NCBI RefSeq assembly: GCF_902706295.1
Contig: NZ_CACSJJ010000001.1
Span: 310,001 to 374,000, forward strand
Direction: 5' to 3'
Length of the DNA: 64,000 nucleotides
Source: Arthrobacter sp. 18067
GTDB taxonomy: Bacteria; Actinomycetota; Actinomycetes; Actinomycetales; Micrococcaceae
The notes under the pieces are model-generated. The model saw nothing but the letters and a program-made list of their open reading frames with translations, did no database searches and had not been told where the DNA came from. Each line of letters begins with the position of its first letter. The stretch's first letter is position 1. The translations under genes and the position numbers were made by a program. Of this stretch, positions 42,127 through 50,288 are shown piece after piece.

Positions 42127-42503
42127 CCGGGCTTCATCCAAACGCTGTTTCGGCTTTTTCCCGATGCGTGCTTGACGCAGAATGGCGTCCACGGCCGGGC
42201 CTCAAGCCGGCCCTCCGGAATAGCTACTGCACAGATTTCGCACAGCCCGTAACTGCCCGAGGCTATCCGCTCCAGAGCTGCGTTGATCTGATCCAGGCCA
42301 ACGCGGCTCTGATCCATGAGTGCGGACGCCTGCGAGAGTTCGAATGCTATGGTGCTGCCCTCGGGATCGTGTTCGTCATCCACATTGGAGTCCTGTCGGG
42401 CAAGGCTTACCGAACTGATGTCGCTTTGCAGGGCCTTCAGCAGTTCGAGTTTGCGATCACGCTCCTCCTCAAGGAGAAGCCGAAACCGCTCGGCATCAAC
42501 CAT
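42123..42503 (-). CDS. TraR/DksA family zinc-finger protein
   Basis: 126 residues. An N-terminal helical coiled coil (about 5-40, E-E-E-R-D-R-K-L-E-L-L) is followed by the DksA/TraR finger: G-S-Y-G-L-C-E-I-C then I-P-E-G-R-L-E-A-R-P-W-T-P-F-C-V-K-H (about 82-111). The second metal pair is C-x-x-H, not C-x-x-C, so the finger would be C3H. Relatives bind RNA polymerase through the secondary channel and modulate initiation. It starts 6 bases after the PPOX gene stop, so the two are co-transcribed. ATG at 42503 is the only sensible start. Confidence 0.8.
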   Translation of the reverse strand: MVDAERFRLLLEEERDRKLELLKALQSDISSVSLARQDSNVDDEHDPEGSTIAFELSQASALMDQSRVGLDQINAALERIASGSYGLCEICAVAIPEGRLEARPWTPFCVKHASGKSRNSVWMKPG

Positions 42504-42509
42504 GGCGGG

Positions 42510-42992
42510 TCATAGTTCCACTGTGCCGCTTTCGCCCACGCTGAATCGGGAATGGGTGACCTTGGACTTAATCCATTGAAGTACCGTCGCAGCTGTTCCG
42601 CCCGGGCTGGTCCAGTATTCGGCCGATTCAGAGTCAACGCGCAGGAGGCATACTTCCGGAGTCTCCGGCCCATCCGGATACCATGCCTCCACAACCGGGT
42701 TCCACATCTCATGGATCTTTTGCCGGTCAGTGACAACCTCCGCAGTTCCAGCGACGGAGACCCACTCGGTGTTCTTGCCGAAGGAAACGTTGACCCGGGG
42801 ATCTTGACGTACGTGCGCAACCTGCGAGGTTCCAAGGCCCGTAAAGAACCACATATCGCCGTCGTCCTTGACGTCCTGAACGGCCAGCGGCCGGCTGACC
42901 AGGGCGCCGGCTTCGTTGACCGTGGTCAACATGCCAATTTTGGCGTCATTGATAATGTCCACGACCTTGCTGATTCCCTGCTCTTCAGTCAT
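42510..42992 (-). CDS. Pyridoxamine 5'-phosphate oxidase-like (general stress) flavin/F420-binding protein
   Basis: 160 residues of the PPOX split-barrel general stress type. I-G-M-L-T-T-V-N-E-A-G-A-L-V-S-R-P-L lies at about 19-36, D-G-D-M-W-F-F-T near 45-52, then V-A-H-V-R-Q-D-P-R-V-N-V-S-F and W-V-S-V-x-G-T-A. Family members bind FMN, F420 or heme and reduce small molecules. ATG at 42992 has AGG repeats 6 bases upstream; GTG at 43016 is an alternative. The gene precedes the dksA-like gene by 6 bases. Confidence 0.85.
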   Translation of the reverse strand: MTEEQGISKVVDIINDAKIGMLTTVNEAGALVSRPLAVQDVKDDGDMWFFTGLGTSQVAHVRQDPRVNVSFGKNTEWVSVAGTAEVVTDRQKIHEMWNPVVEAWYPDGPETPEVCLLRVDSESAEYWTSPGGTAATVLQWIKSKVTHSRFSVGESGTVEL

Positions 42993-43046
42993 GCCTCGCC
43001 TCGCTTCTCTTTCCACCGGGGACTTTCCCCAAACGGTCAGCCTATT

Positions 43047-43066
43047 AGTAAGCCTACTGATTTACT
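43047..43066. promoter_or_regulatory. AGTA/TACT half-site cluster upstream of the PPOX gene
   Basis: AGTA (43047-43050), TACT (43055-43058) and TACT (43063-43066) are spaced by exactly 8 bases in an A/T-rich patch 55-74 bases before the PPOX start. TAGTAA and TTACTA also form an outer dyad. It could be a MarR- or TetR-type operator; no regulator is adjacent. Confidence 0.3.
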
Positions 43067-43226
43067 AGGCGGACAAGGAATGTCGGAAGCAGGCCAAAAA
43101 CCAGAAACACACGTTTCCAGGGAATCATGCCGGAGCGTTGTCCGTTCTCCTTGATAGTGACATGCCGACGGCGGTCAGGCCTGCCTCTTGGGGGCGGGCG
43201 AAGCGACGGGAAGTTTGGGGACTGCC

Positions 43227-43661
43227 ATGACGTTGAATGAAACGATCGCCCGTATCCGGGCTGCGCACCTTATGGTTCGCGACGCCAAGGAATGGGACGG
43301 ACTCGCCGCCGGCCTTCTGCAGGCCTACGCAGCCAAGGACGAAGACCTGATTGAACAACTGCAGCCGCCGTTTCTCCAATCCTGGCGTACTGTCACGAGG
43401 TACGTCCTCCGTGACACCTTTGACCAAGCCGGCATCTCGGTCAGTGAGCCCAGCGACTCCTGGGGAATAGCCGTCCTGACCTCCGACGGGAGAACTGCTG
43501 AACCTCTTCTCAGCCTGGCTGACCATGCAGGGCTACAGGGAGCAGGGCTCCAGGGAACAGCCACCGCCACCCTGAATGGCCGACGACTGTTGACATTCTC
43601 GGAAACGATGACGCACTACGCGGAAAGCCTGGAGCCGCTCTTCGCCAGGCAAAGCGCTTAG
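43227..43661 (+). CDS. Uncharacterised 144-residue protein
   Basis: No recognised family. Residues 1-60 are helical (L-N-E-T-I-A-R-I-R-A-A-H-L-M-V). The rest contains short strand-like segments and a glycine-rich G-L-Q-G-A-G-L-Q-G-T motif near 112-121. ATG at 43227 is chosen because GGGGA lies 6 bases upstream; the frame is also open to 43188. Strongly coding composition. It is convergent with the dihydrofolate-reductase-like gene (21 bases apart). Confidence 0.6.
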   Translation: MTLNETIARIRAAHLMVRDAKEWDGLAAGLLQAYAAKDEDLIEQLQPPFLQSWRTVTRYVLRDTFDQAGISVSEPSDSWGIAVLTSDGRTAEPLLSLADHAGLQGAGLQGTATATLNGRRLLTFSETMTHYAESLEPLFARQSA

Positions 43662-43682
43662 CTGGTACCCGGGAACAGCCTG

Positions 43683-44297
43683 TCAATCTCTGGTCAGTGG
43701 ACCATCGATGACCCGGGGAACGTACTCGAGCAATTGGGTCCGCCCGTCGAAGGTCCGGCTGTCCACCATGTCCAGCGCGACATCCGGGTATCCGTCGTAG
43801 ATTCGCTCACGTCCGGTCTTCCCGGTGATCACGGGAAAGACAACCAGCCGATACCTGTCCACCAGTCCGGCTGCCAGCAAAGAACGACAAAGGCTCAAGC
43901 TGCCCAGCGTACTGAAGGTACCCGACCGAGTCCGTTTCAGTTCCCGCACCGCTTCCACCGCGTCGCCGGAAATCAACTCCGAGTTGGGCCACACCAAGGG
44001 TTCCTTCAGCGTGGAGGAAAAGATGATCTTGGGCATGGCAGCCAACCCCGTCAAGCTGGCCCCTTCTTCCTCCGAAAACCCCGAATTGTCTTCAGAAGCC
44101 TCCTCCGACATACTCGACATCACCCGATAGGTGTTGGCGCCCATGAGGGTAGTGAAGTCCTTCTTGCCCTCCTCCTCAAGCCACGCAAGGTATTCGGGCC
44201 CTTCCAGCCCCCACCAGCCGGGCCACCCCTCGGCGGATGCATATCCATCCAGGGAGATGATCAAGTCCACCATCAGGGTTGCCTTCGTATCACTCAT
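43683..44297 (-). CDS. Dihydrofolate reductase/RibD C-terminal family protein
   Basis: 204 residues of the RibD_C/DHFR-like fold. It starts M-V-D-L-I-I-S-L-D-G-Y-A-S (about 9-21), with L-M-G-A-N-T-Y-R-V-M (about 51-60), K-I-I-F-S-S-T-L (about 89-96) and G-S-L-S-L-C-R-S-L-L (about 132-141), and ends in a beta strand region. Stand-alone members are NADPH-dependent reductases of uncertain substrate, not true folA. ATG at 44297. A long gap-free frame; single-gene unit. Confidence 0.86.
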   Translation of the reverse strand: MSDTKATLMVDLIISLDGYASAEGWPGWWGLEGPEYLAWLEEEGKKDFTTLMGANTYRVMSSMSEEASEDNSGFSEEEGASLTGLAAMPKIIFSSTLKEPLVWPNSELISGDAVEAVRELKRTRSGTFSTLGSLSLCRSLLAAGLVDRYRLVVFPVITGKTGRERIYDGYPDVALDMVDSRTFDGRTQLLEYVPRVIDGPLTRD

Positions 44298-44381
44298 CGC
44301 AGTCTCCTCGGTTTGACCGTGCGTGTTGACCCTGCGCGGAAATGCTAGCCCCGGAGTGATCAGGCATTCAAGAGGTCCACC

Positions 44382-44777
44382 CTAGAGGAGGAGAAGGACG
44401 AACCCCCCGAGGGTGCTTATTATGCCAACCCCGGTGAGTATCCAGCCCAGAATCAAGACGGTGTGATCGTGATGGGGTGGCCGGAGCGAGCATCGGGAGG
44501 GATGGCAGAGGTCGTAATGAACCACTACGGATCCCGAATAGGCGCTCCCGTCGTGGGCAGGGATGTCCAGCAGGACTTTTTGTTCCTCGTTCGACTGATC
44601 CAGCCATTGCACTCCCAGAAATCCTCCGGCAGCGAACTGTTCGGCGTTGGCGGTCCCCCAAGCGCACCGGCGCTTGGAAAGGATCCAGGCGCTGATCAAG
44701 AGAGGCACGCCCGGCACAAACCCCACCCATGTCATCATTTCCAGGATGGGGCCAAGAACATCCACGGATCCGGCCAT
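44382..44777 (-). CDS. Small two-helix membrane protein
   Basis: 131 residues with an N-terminal helix (about 10-32) and a C-terminal helix (about 107-131) ending in a poly-leucine stretch. Between them is a soluble beta-rich part with an H-Y-D-L-C-H-P-S-R-C segment. This resembles DUF3592-like membrane proteins, but the match is weak. It sits 54 bases after the iron permease gene on the same strand and may be a read-through product of that operon. Function unknown. Confidence 0.55.
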   Translation of the reverse strand: MAGSVDVLGPILEMMTWVGFVPGVPLLISAWILSKRRCAWGTANAEQFAAGGFLGVQWLDQSNEEQKVLLDIPAHDGSAYSGSVVVHYDLCHPSRCSLRPPHHDHTVLILGWILTGVGIISTLGGFVLLLL

Positions 44778-44831
44778 ACAGTCGATCCTATGTGCTGGTG
44801 GCCAGTGCCGGCAGGGGGTGCATCCGGTGAC

Positions 44832-46970
44832 TCAGAACGTCCGGTCAACCCTGGAGCGCCACAGCAGGAACACGAAGTAAGGTGCGCCCACCAGGGCGGT
44901 CATGATGCCGGCAGGGATCTGGGCCGGCGCGATGACGGTCCTGCCGATCATGTCTGCGAACATCACGGTGCAGGCGCCAATAAGTGCTGCCACAGGCAGA
45001 ACGCGCGAGTGCCGTGCTCCCACCAAGGTCCGGGCCGCATGTGGTGCCACCAATCCGACGAAGGCAATCACGCCCACGGACGAGACAGCACCCGCCGTGA
45101 GCAGGACAGCCACGGAAAGCAGGAGCAGTCGCGAACCGGAGAGTCCGATGCCGAGCACCCGGGGCGAATCGTCGTCCACCGCTATCAGATCCAGGTCGCG
45201 CCTCATACCGGCCAGCAGGGGCAGCGAAACCAGCAGCGCAAGGAGAGGCGGCAGGACGGAGGCAAAGTTGCGGCCATAGGTGGAACCTGACAACCACGTC
45301 AGCGCCTTGGTCTGGTTGAACGGGTCCGTACTCACCAACAGGACAGTGATCATCGCGGCCAATCCCGCGGAGACGCCGATGCCAATCAGCACCAATCGGT
45401 TCTGTTGAAGCCCGCCTCGGAATGCCAGCCCGAAGACCAGCAGCGCGGACAGCGCGGCTCCCCCGAGTGCGGAGCCGGTGACCACCCACGAACTGGCCGT
45501 CGGGACAGTGGTGATGACGATGATTGCTGCGAGCCCGCCACCGCCGGATACGCCAAGAATGCCGGGCTCGGCGAGGGAATTCCGGGATACCGCCTGGATC
45601 AATGCGCCGGCCAGCGCCAAGGCGGCCCCGGCAAGGACCGCAGCCACGACGCGCGGCATACGGGTTCCCAGCACGGCACTGACACGGTTTCCGGACTGGC
45701 CAGTGAGCCAATTGATGAGGTCGCCGAGCAATAGTTTCGCATCACCCAGCAAGGCCCCGGCCACCAGGAGGCCGGTCAGCAGGACCAATAGGCTTATCAG
45801 CACAGCCAGGAAGAACCGCCGCGAACGAAGCCGCGCCAATGTGTCTCCGGCAACGCTCAGTCCGGAATCGGACATCCTCATGGCCAGGATCACCAGGAAA
45901 GCAGCACCAAAAACCGTGGTTACCGCACCGGTCGGCACCTCCACACCGGCCTGTGCACCGAACAACCCACGAACCAGGACGTCAGCGCCGATAACCACGA
46001 CTGCACCGGCCAGCCCGGAAATGGGAAGCAACGCCCTGTGCCTGCCCAGGCCACGGAGGCGGGAGGCCAGGAGCCGTACGATCGCAGGGGCGCAGAGGCC
46101 CACGAAACCAATCGGACCGGCGATCGTTACCGCAGCCGCAGACAGGACAACTGCAAGCACGACGGCGCCAACCCGGGCCAGGCGCGGATCCGCACCGGCC
46201 AGCCGGGAGGCGTCGTCGCCCAATCCGAGCAGGTCCATCCGGCGGGCCAAAAGAAGCAGGCCGGCGATGGCCAGAAGGATTACCGGCGTGAACTGGGCCA
46301 ACTCATCGGTACGCGATTGCGCCAGGCTCCCCTGGCCCCAGGCATAAAGACCGGTGGTTTCCTGGCTGAACAACAGCAGCAGTGCACTGGTGGCGGAATG
46401 CAGGCCCAAGGCAAGGGCAGTGCCCGCCAGGACCAGCCGGATGGGGCCGCCGTTGCCGTTGGCTCCCCCGCCGGACAACGCCAGTACCAGGATCGCCGCG
46501 GCGAGGCCGCCGATGAAGGCAACACCGCCTGAAAGCAGCGACGGGAGAGTCAGCCCAAACGCAGCGATGGCCACGATGGCGAAGTGCGCGCCGGCATTGA
46601 CTGCAAGGGTATCGGGAGAAGCCAGGACGTTGCGGGTGGCCGACTGCAGTGCTGCACCGGCCACCCCCAAAGCGACGCCGACCAAAAGGCCAGCGAAAAG
46701 TCGCGGAATGCGCGAGGCGACCAACACTGCGGTGTCTTGGTCCGACCCACTGCCTGTGACCAGCCCCAGCAACTGGAGAGGGCCGACGTCGGCCGTTCCC
46801 TGGGTGAGGTGGATCAACGAGAAGACAGCCAGGATAACAATCCCGAAGCCAGCCACCAGGAGCGGTCCAAAGCGGCGGCGTGACTCCTGTCCTGTCGGGG
46901 CGGCGGGCACGGGAGCACCCGCCACGGCCGTGGGAACGGTCATGGCGGGCCTCTTCACAGTGTCAGTCAT
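44832..46970 (-). CDS. Iron-siderophore ABC transporter permease, fused double FecCD protein
   Basis: 712 residues, twice the usual FecCD permease length: two complete permease halves in tandem (about 35-365 and 385-712), like FhuB. Each half has the R-x-P-R/R-M-P-R-V entry, the A-G-A-A-L-Q-S / A-G-A-L-I-Q-A motif and a G-x-I-x-F-V-G-L loop (G-P-I-G-F-V-G-L-C-A-P; G-V-I-A-F-V-G-L-V-A-P-H) that contacts the ATPase. The two domains therefore form the whole pseudo-dimeric channel. It starts 12 bases after the binding-protein gene stop. Third gene of the reverse iron operon, under an IdeR-type box at 48844-48862. Confidence 0.9.
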   Translation of the reverse strand: MTDTVKRPAMTVPTAVAGAPVPAAPTGQESRRRFGPLLVAGFGIVILAVFSLIHLTQGTADVGPLQLLGLVTGSGSDQDTAVLVASRIPRLFAGLLVGVALGVAGAALQSATRNVLASPDTLAVNAGAHFAIVAIAAFGLTLPSLLSGGVAFIGGLAAAILVLALSGGGANGNGGPIRLVLAGTALALGLHSATSALLLLFSQETTGLYAWGQGSLAQSRTDELAQFTPVILLAIAGLLLLARRMDLLGLGDDASRLAGADPRLARVGAVVLAVVLSAAAVTIAGPIGFVGLCAPAIVRLLASRLRGLGRHRALLPISGLAGAVVVIGADVLVRGLFGAQAGVEVPTGAVTTVFGAAFLVILAMRMSDSGLSVAGDTLARLRSRRFFLAVLISLLVLLTGLLVAGALLGDAKLLLGDLINWLTGQSGNRVSAVLGTRMPRVVAAVLAGAALALAGALIQAVSRNSLAEPGILGVSGGGGLAAIIVITTVPTASSWVVTGSALGGAALSALLVFGLAFRGGLQQNRLVLIGIGVSAGLAAMITVLLVSTDPFNQTKALTWLSGSTYGRNFASVLPPLLALLVSLPLLAGMRRDLDLIAVDDDSPRVLGIGLSGSRLLLLSVAVLLTAGAVSSVGVIAFVGLVAPHAARTLVGARHSRVLPVAALIGACTVMFADMIGRTVIAPAQIPAGIMTALVGAPYFVFLLWRSRVDRTF

Positions 46971-46982
46971 GGTGCGGAGGTA

Positions 46983-47963
46983 CTACTTGGTCAGGGAAGC
47001 GACGATGGCGTCGACGTACTGCGTCATCGAAGCAGGGCCGCCGAACATCCAGATACCGTCGGCGAGGCGGTGCACCTTGCCCGAAGCGACGAACGGAAGC
47101 GACTTCCAGACGGCGTTGTCGGTCAGCTGCTCAGTGAAGTCACCGTCGGCGCTGTTGGTGATGTAGACGAAGTGGTCGGCGTTGACGGCGGTGAGGCCTT
47201 CCACGTCCGTCGAACCCAGGCCATATGCCGGGTCACCTTCGACTGTCCAGGGGTTGACGAGTCCCAGCTCGGTGTTGATATCGGCCAGCAGGGAACCCTT
47301 GGTGAACGGGCGGATGGAGACCTTGCCATCAGCCACCCAGCCGTCGGCGAACGCTACGCGGGATCCACCCAGGCCAGCCTTTTCGAGGTCAGCCTTGCCC
47401 TTGGCGACGGCGGCATCAAAGGCTGCAATGGCTTCGTCGGCCTTCTTTTCGGTGCCGGTGGCCTTGGCGACCAGCTTGAGGTTATCCTCAGCCTGCGCGA
47501 TCTGGCGGCTGCCATCGGCGGACTTCACCACAACCACCGGGGCAAGCTCTTCGAGCTGCTTGATGACGGGTTCCGTCAGGTCACTGGTGGCCACGATCAG
47601 GTCCGGATCCAGCGACGCGATGGTGTCGAAGCTGGGCTCATTGCGGGTTCCGATGTCCGTGGGGGTGCTGTCCAGCTTGCCGGCGGTAACCCAGGCGTTG
47701 TAGCCCTTGACGTCCGCAACGCCCACCGGCATGACGCCGAGGGTGGTCAGGTTCTCCACCACGTTCCATTCGGTGCCGACCACGCGCTTGGCGGGACCGT
47801 CGAGCTTGACCTCGGTGCCGCGGGCATCGGTCACGGTGATGGCTTCGCCGGCACCGGCAGTACCGGAAGCCTGGCTGGCAGGGCCTTCGGTGGTGCCGCA
47901 GCCAGTGAGCAGGACTGCCAGGGCAGCAGTTGCGGCCAGGGCTTTGTGGATCTTCATGGACAC
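46983..47963 (-). CDS. Iron-siderophore ABC transporter substrate-binding lipoprotein
   Basis: 326 residues. The lipoprotein signal ends L-L-T-G-C (Cys about 22). The mature protein is a class III helical-backbone binding protein: R-V-V-G-T-E-W-N-V-V-E-N-L, D-I-G-T-R-N-E-P-S-F-D-T-I-A-S-L-D-P-D-L-I (about 102-122), and C-terminal F-G-G-P-A-S-M-T. It captures ferric siderophores (FhuD/FecB-like). GTG at 47963 is chosen because AGGGA is 5 bases upstream; ATG at 47957 is possible. Middle gene of the ATPase-binding protein-permease operon; the siderophore is unknown and no siderophore synthesis genes are present here. Confidence 0.88.
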   Translation of the reverse strand: MSMKIHKALAATAALAVLLTGCGTTEGPASQASGTAGAGEAITVTDARGTEVKLDGPAKRVVGTEWNVVENLTTLGVMPVGVADVKGYNAWVTAGKLDSTPTDIGTRNEPSFDTIASLDPDLIVATSDLTEPVIKQLEELAPVVVVKSADGSRQIAQAEDNLKLVAKATGTEKKADEAIAAFDAAVAKGKADLEKAGLGGSRVAFADGWVADGKVSIRPFTKGSLLADINTELGLVNPWTVEGDPAYGLGSTDVEGLTAVNADHFVYITNSADGDFTEQLTDNAVWKSLPFVASGKVHRLADGIWMFGGPASMTQYVDAIVASLTK

Positions 47964-48007
47964 GGGGTCCCTTTCGTGTTGGGGTGCTTATGTTGTGTTG
48001 GAGGTCT

Positions 48008-48832
48008 TCAGCTGCCGCTGTGACGTCCGACTGCGCGGGTCCGCAGCCGTCCGGTGAGAGGGTCAGTGTGGGTCACTATGGGGATTGAATAGACGTCGCT
48101 CAAGAGCGCCGCGTCGAGCGCTTCGTGGGCGGGACCGGCCGCTGCAATCCGGCCCTCCGAGAGGACCACCACATGATCGGCCAGTGCGGCGGCCTCATCG
48201 AGGTCGTGCAGTACGACGCCGATGGCCACACCGTGGACGCGGGCGAGATAGTGCACGAGATCGAAAATTTCCACCTTGTAGCGCAAGTCCAGGTGGTTGG
48301 TTGGTTCATCCAGGAGCAGCACCGAGGTGTCCTGGGCCAGGCAACTCGCCAGCCACACCCGCTGCAGCTGGCCACCGGAGAGTTCGTGGACGCCCCGATT
48401 GCCCAGCTCGGCAACGCCAGTGAGCGCCATGGCGCGGTCGACGGCGGCAGGACCCTCAGGATCGGCAGCGCGCCATCGTCCGCGGTAAGGATGGCGCCCG
48501 AACTCGACCACGTCACGAACGCTCAGGCCATGAGGTACCGGCCGGCTCTGCGAGAGCAACGTCACATGCCGGGCGAAGTCGCTTCTCTTCATCATGAGCG
48601 CATCCGATGCCTCGCCGCTTTCGGGCCGGACCGTCACGGAACCCGACGAAGCCTCATGAAGCCGCGCGAGTGCGCGAAGCAGGGTGGATTTGCCGCTTCC
48701 GTTGGGACCCACCAGGGCGACGATGCGCCCTGGCTCAAGGCGGAGACCCGCGCCGTGCACTACGTCCCTGTCCCCATAGCGGAGGACCAGGTCTGTAGCC
48801 TCGAGCCCGGAGAGTTCACTCAGTTCAATCAC
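48008..48832 (-). CDS. Iron-siderophore ABC transporter ATPase
   Basis: 274 residues, FecE/FhuC-like. Walker A is V-G-P-N-G-S-G-K-S-T (about 42-51), the signature L-S-G-G-Q-L-Q-R (about 150-157) and Walker B V-L-L-L-D-E-P-T (about 170-177); the switch histidine is in V-L-H-D-L-D-E-A. It energises ferric siderophore import. GTG at 48832 begins at I-E-L-S but has no obvious ribosome site, so the transcript may be leaderless or start at a nearby codon. First gene of the iron operon, with an IdeR-type box 12-30 bases before the start. Confidence 0.86.
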   Translation of the reverse strand: MIELSELSGLEATDLVLRYGDRDVVHGAGLRLEPGRIVALVGPNGSGKSTLLRALARLHEASSGSVTVRPESGEASDALMMKRSDFARHVTLLSQSRPVPHGLSVRDVVEFGRHPYRGRWRAADPEGPAAVDRAMALTGVAELGNRGVHELSGGQLQRVWLASCLAQDTSVLLLDEPTNHLDLRYKVEIFDLVHYLARVHGVAIGVVLHDLDEAAALADHVVVLSEGRIAAAGPAHEALDAALLSDVYSIPIVTHTDPLTGRLRTRAVGRHSGS

Positions 48833-48843
48833 AAAATGAAAGA

Positions 48844-48862
48844 TTAGCTTAGCCTTACCTAA
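48844..48862. promoter_or_regulatory. IdeR/DtxR-type iron box
   Basis: On the reverse strand the 19-mer reads TTAGGTAAGGCTAAGCTAA, differing at two positions from the classic TTAGGTTAGGCTAACCTAA consensus. It overlaps the start region of the iron importer operon, so iron-loaded IdeR would repress it. It also lies 74-92 bases before the divergent arfB gene. Confidence 0.85.
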
Positions 48863-48935
48863 TTTCTAAAAACGTGTCATGGAATGTCAGCGGGACCGTT
48901 GATGGCGGACACACAGAACGTGCGACCCTTGTTCC

Positions 48936-49355
48936 ATGGACTTGGAAATCTCCCCTTCGTTGACGGTTCCCGCGTCGGAATTGGCTTGGCGGTTTTCACG
49001 TTCCTCGGGGCCAGGCGGCCAGCATGTGAACACCACCGACAGTCGGGCGGAGTTAATCTGGGATCTCGCGGCTTCCGCGACGCTGACGGATGAGCAGCGG
49101 CAGTTGCTGCTCAAGCGCCTGGGACGAAAACTTGTCGCGGGGGTCATCACCGTCACGGCCTCCGAAGAGCGATCCCAGCTGCGCAACCGTGAAATCGCGC
49201 TGGCAAAGCTCGCGGAACTCATCACAAAAGGCCTCGTCCCGGAGACCGTTCGGCGCGCTTCCAAGCCCACGCGCGGCTCGGCCCGCCGCCACCGTGCCGC
49301 CAAGGAACTCAGGTCGGCAACCAAGCAGCAGCGACGCCGGCCTTCCGCCGAATAG
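48936..49355 (+). CDS. arfB: Peptidyl-tRNA hydrolase ArfB (stalled-ribosome rescue)
   Basis: 139 residues of the YaeJ/ArfB class. The class I release-factor catalytic loop S-S-G-P-G-G-Q-H-V-N lies at about 23-32, with the essential GGQ, and there is a basic C-terminal tail (R-R-H-R-A-A-K-E-L-R, K-Q-Q-R-R-R) that inserts into the empty mRNA channel. It releases nascent chains from ribosomes stalled on mRNA without a stop codon. The stop-codon recognition domain of RF1/RF2 is missing, as expected. ATG at 48936. Divergent from the iron importer. Confidence 0.92.
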   Translation: MDLEISPSLTVPASELAWRFSRSSGPGGQHVNTTDSRAELIWDLAASATLTDEQRQLLLKRLGRKLVAGVITVTASEERSQLRNREIALAKLAELITKGLVPETVRRASKPTRGSARRHRAAKELRSATKQQRRRPSAE

Positions 49356-49421
49356 GCAGCGACCCAAATAGTGCAGCGGGCGGCACTGTTGGCCGAGGCC
49401 GAGCGATGGGACCATACAGGA

Positions 49422-49823
49422 ATGGCACCCATCCAGCGCATCCGTCCGGAAGGGCTGGTCTCCAGCCCCGTCTTCAGTCATGTCGCCGTGGTTCCCCCCG
49501 GCGCAACCACCATCTACGTCGGCGGCCAAAACGCCGTTGACGCCAATGGCAAGCTCATCGGAGAAGGTGACGCTGCCGCGCAGTCAGCCCGGGCCCTCGA
49601 GAACGCCAAGACCGCGCTTGGGGCGGTGGGCGCAGGCGTCGGCGACGTGGTCCAGTGGACCGTGCTCTTCGTCGAGGGCGCCGACCTTGCAGCCGGGTAC
49701 GGGGCAATTGCAGCCGAGCTCGCCTCTGACGAGCCGGCCCTGGTGACCGCGGCTTTCGTCAGCGGACTGGGCGTGCCCGGCGCCCTCGTTGAGATCAGCG
49801 CGGTAGCCGCCGTCGATCACTAA
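49422..49823 (+). CDS. RidA/YjgF family enamine/imine deaminase
   Basis: 133 residues. The RidA trimer motif occurs as F-S-H-V-A-V-V-P-P-G (about 18-27), Y-V-G-G-Q-N-A-V-D (about 32-40) and Q-S-A-R-A-L-E-N (about 54-61). The C-terminal V-E-I-S-A-V-A replaces the usual V-E-x-E-A-x-A with a serine. RidA proteins hydrolyse reactive enamines and imines. The usual catalytic arginine (R105 of E. coli RidA) is not evident, so activity may differ. ATG at 49422; ribosome site weak. It follows arfB after 66 bases. Confidence 0.82.
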   Translation: MAPIQRIRPEGLVSSPVFSHVAVVPPGATTIYVGGQNAVDANGKLIGEGDAAAQSARALENAKTALGAVGAGVGDVVQWTVLFVEGADLAAGYGAIAAELASDEPALVTAAFVSGLGVPGALVEISAVAAVDH

Positions 49824-49847
49824 AAGTTCGGACTGTAGCCAACGCGG

Positions 49848-50243
49848 CTAGCCGCTGGTGGTGTCAACCCACTGCGAGCGCCATTCCGGGGCCTGGAAAG
49901 CTTCGCTCCAGTACGCCGTTTCCTTGGCAATCCGGCCGTCCCGGAACTCGAAGATGAACACTGTCTCATAGCTCGGTCCGCCATAGTCGAGCAGCGCTTC
50001 GGCTACCACCAGGTTCCCGCTGCTGAGGAGGCGACGGGGCGTGATGGTGGGGAGTTGGGGAAAGGCGTTGTAGATGCCCCTCCGGTTCTCAGCGCCGCGC
50101 ACCACTTCGCCCGATTGCGGCCAGTGCATCACGGCGTCGTCGTGGAACAGCTCATCCATGACCTCGATGTGGCGATCGTTAATGCACTCGATCAGCCGTT
50201 GAACCACTGTTTCGTTGATGTTTTCTTCAGCCATGATGCGCAT
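49848..50243 (-). CDS. SnoaL-like/NTF2-fold protein
   Basis: 131 residues of the SnoaL-type cone fold: V-V-Q-R-L-I-E-C-I-N-D-R (about 13-24), H-D-D-A-V-M-H-W-P (about 34-42), G-x-E-N-R-R-G, and F-E-F-R-D-G-R-I-A-K-E. Members are polyketide cyclases, isomerases or ligand-binding proteins. ATG at 50243 is close behind AGGAGG; ATG at 50234 is the alternative. It is transcribed downstream of the TetR gene (45 bases) and so probably belongs to the regulation or catabolism of the flavonol island. A role in binding or cyclising an aromatic polyketide-like intermediate is speculative. Confidence 0.72.
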   Translation of the reverse strand: MRIMAEENINETVVQRLIECINDRHIEVMDELFHDDAVMHWPQSGEVVRGAENRRGIYNAFPQLPTITPRRLLSSGNLVVAEALLDYGGPSYETVFIFEFRDGRIAKETAYWSEAFQAPEWRSQWVDTTSG

Positions 50244-50288
50244 TGTCCTCCTGGGGGCCGGTTCGCACCACGGATTACTGGCCGTGGA

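Noticed and set aside
41758..42192. N-terminal extension of the AhpD-like gene
   Set aside because: Family similarity begins at the Met at 41757. The upstream part is antisense to the small forward gene and has shadow composition.
43125..43526. Reverse frame of 133 codons opposite the 144-residue unknown
   Set aside because: The forward gene has a good ribosome site and better coding character; the reverse product has none.
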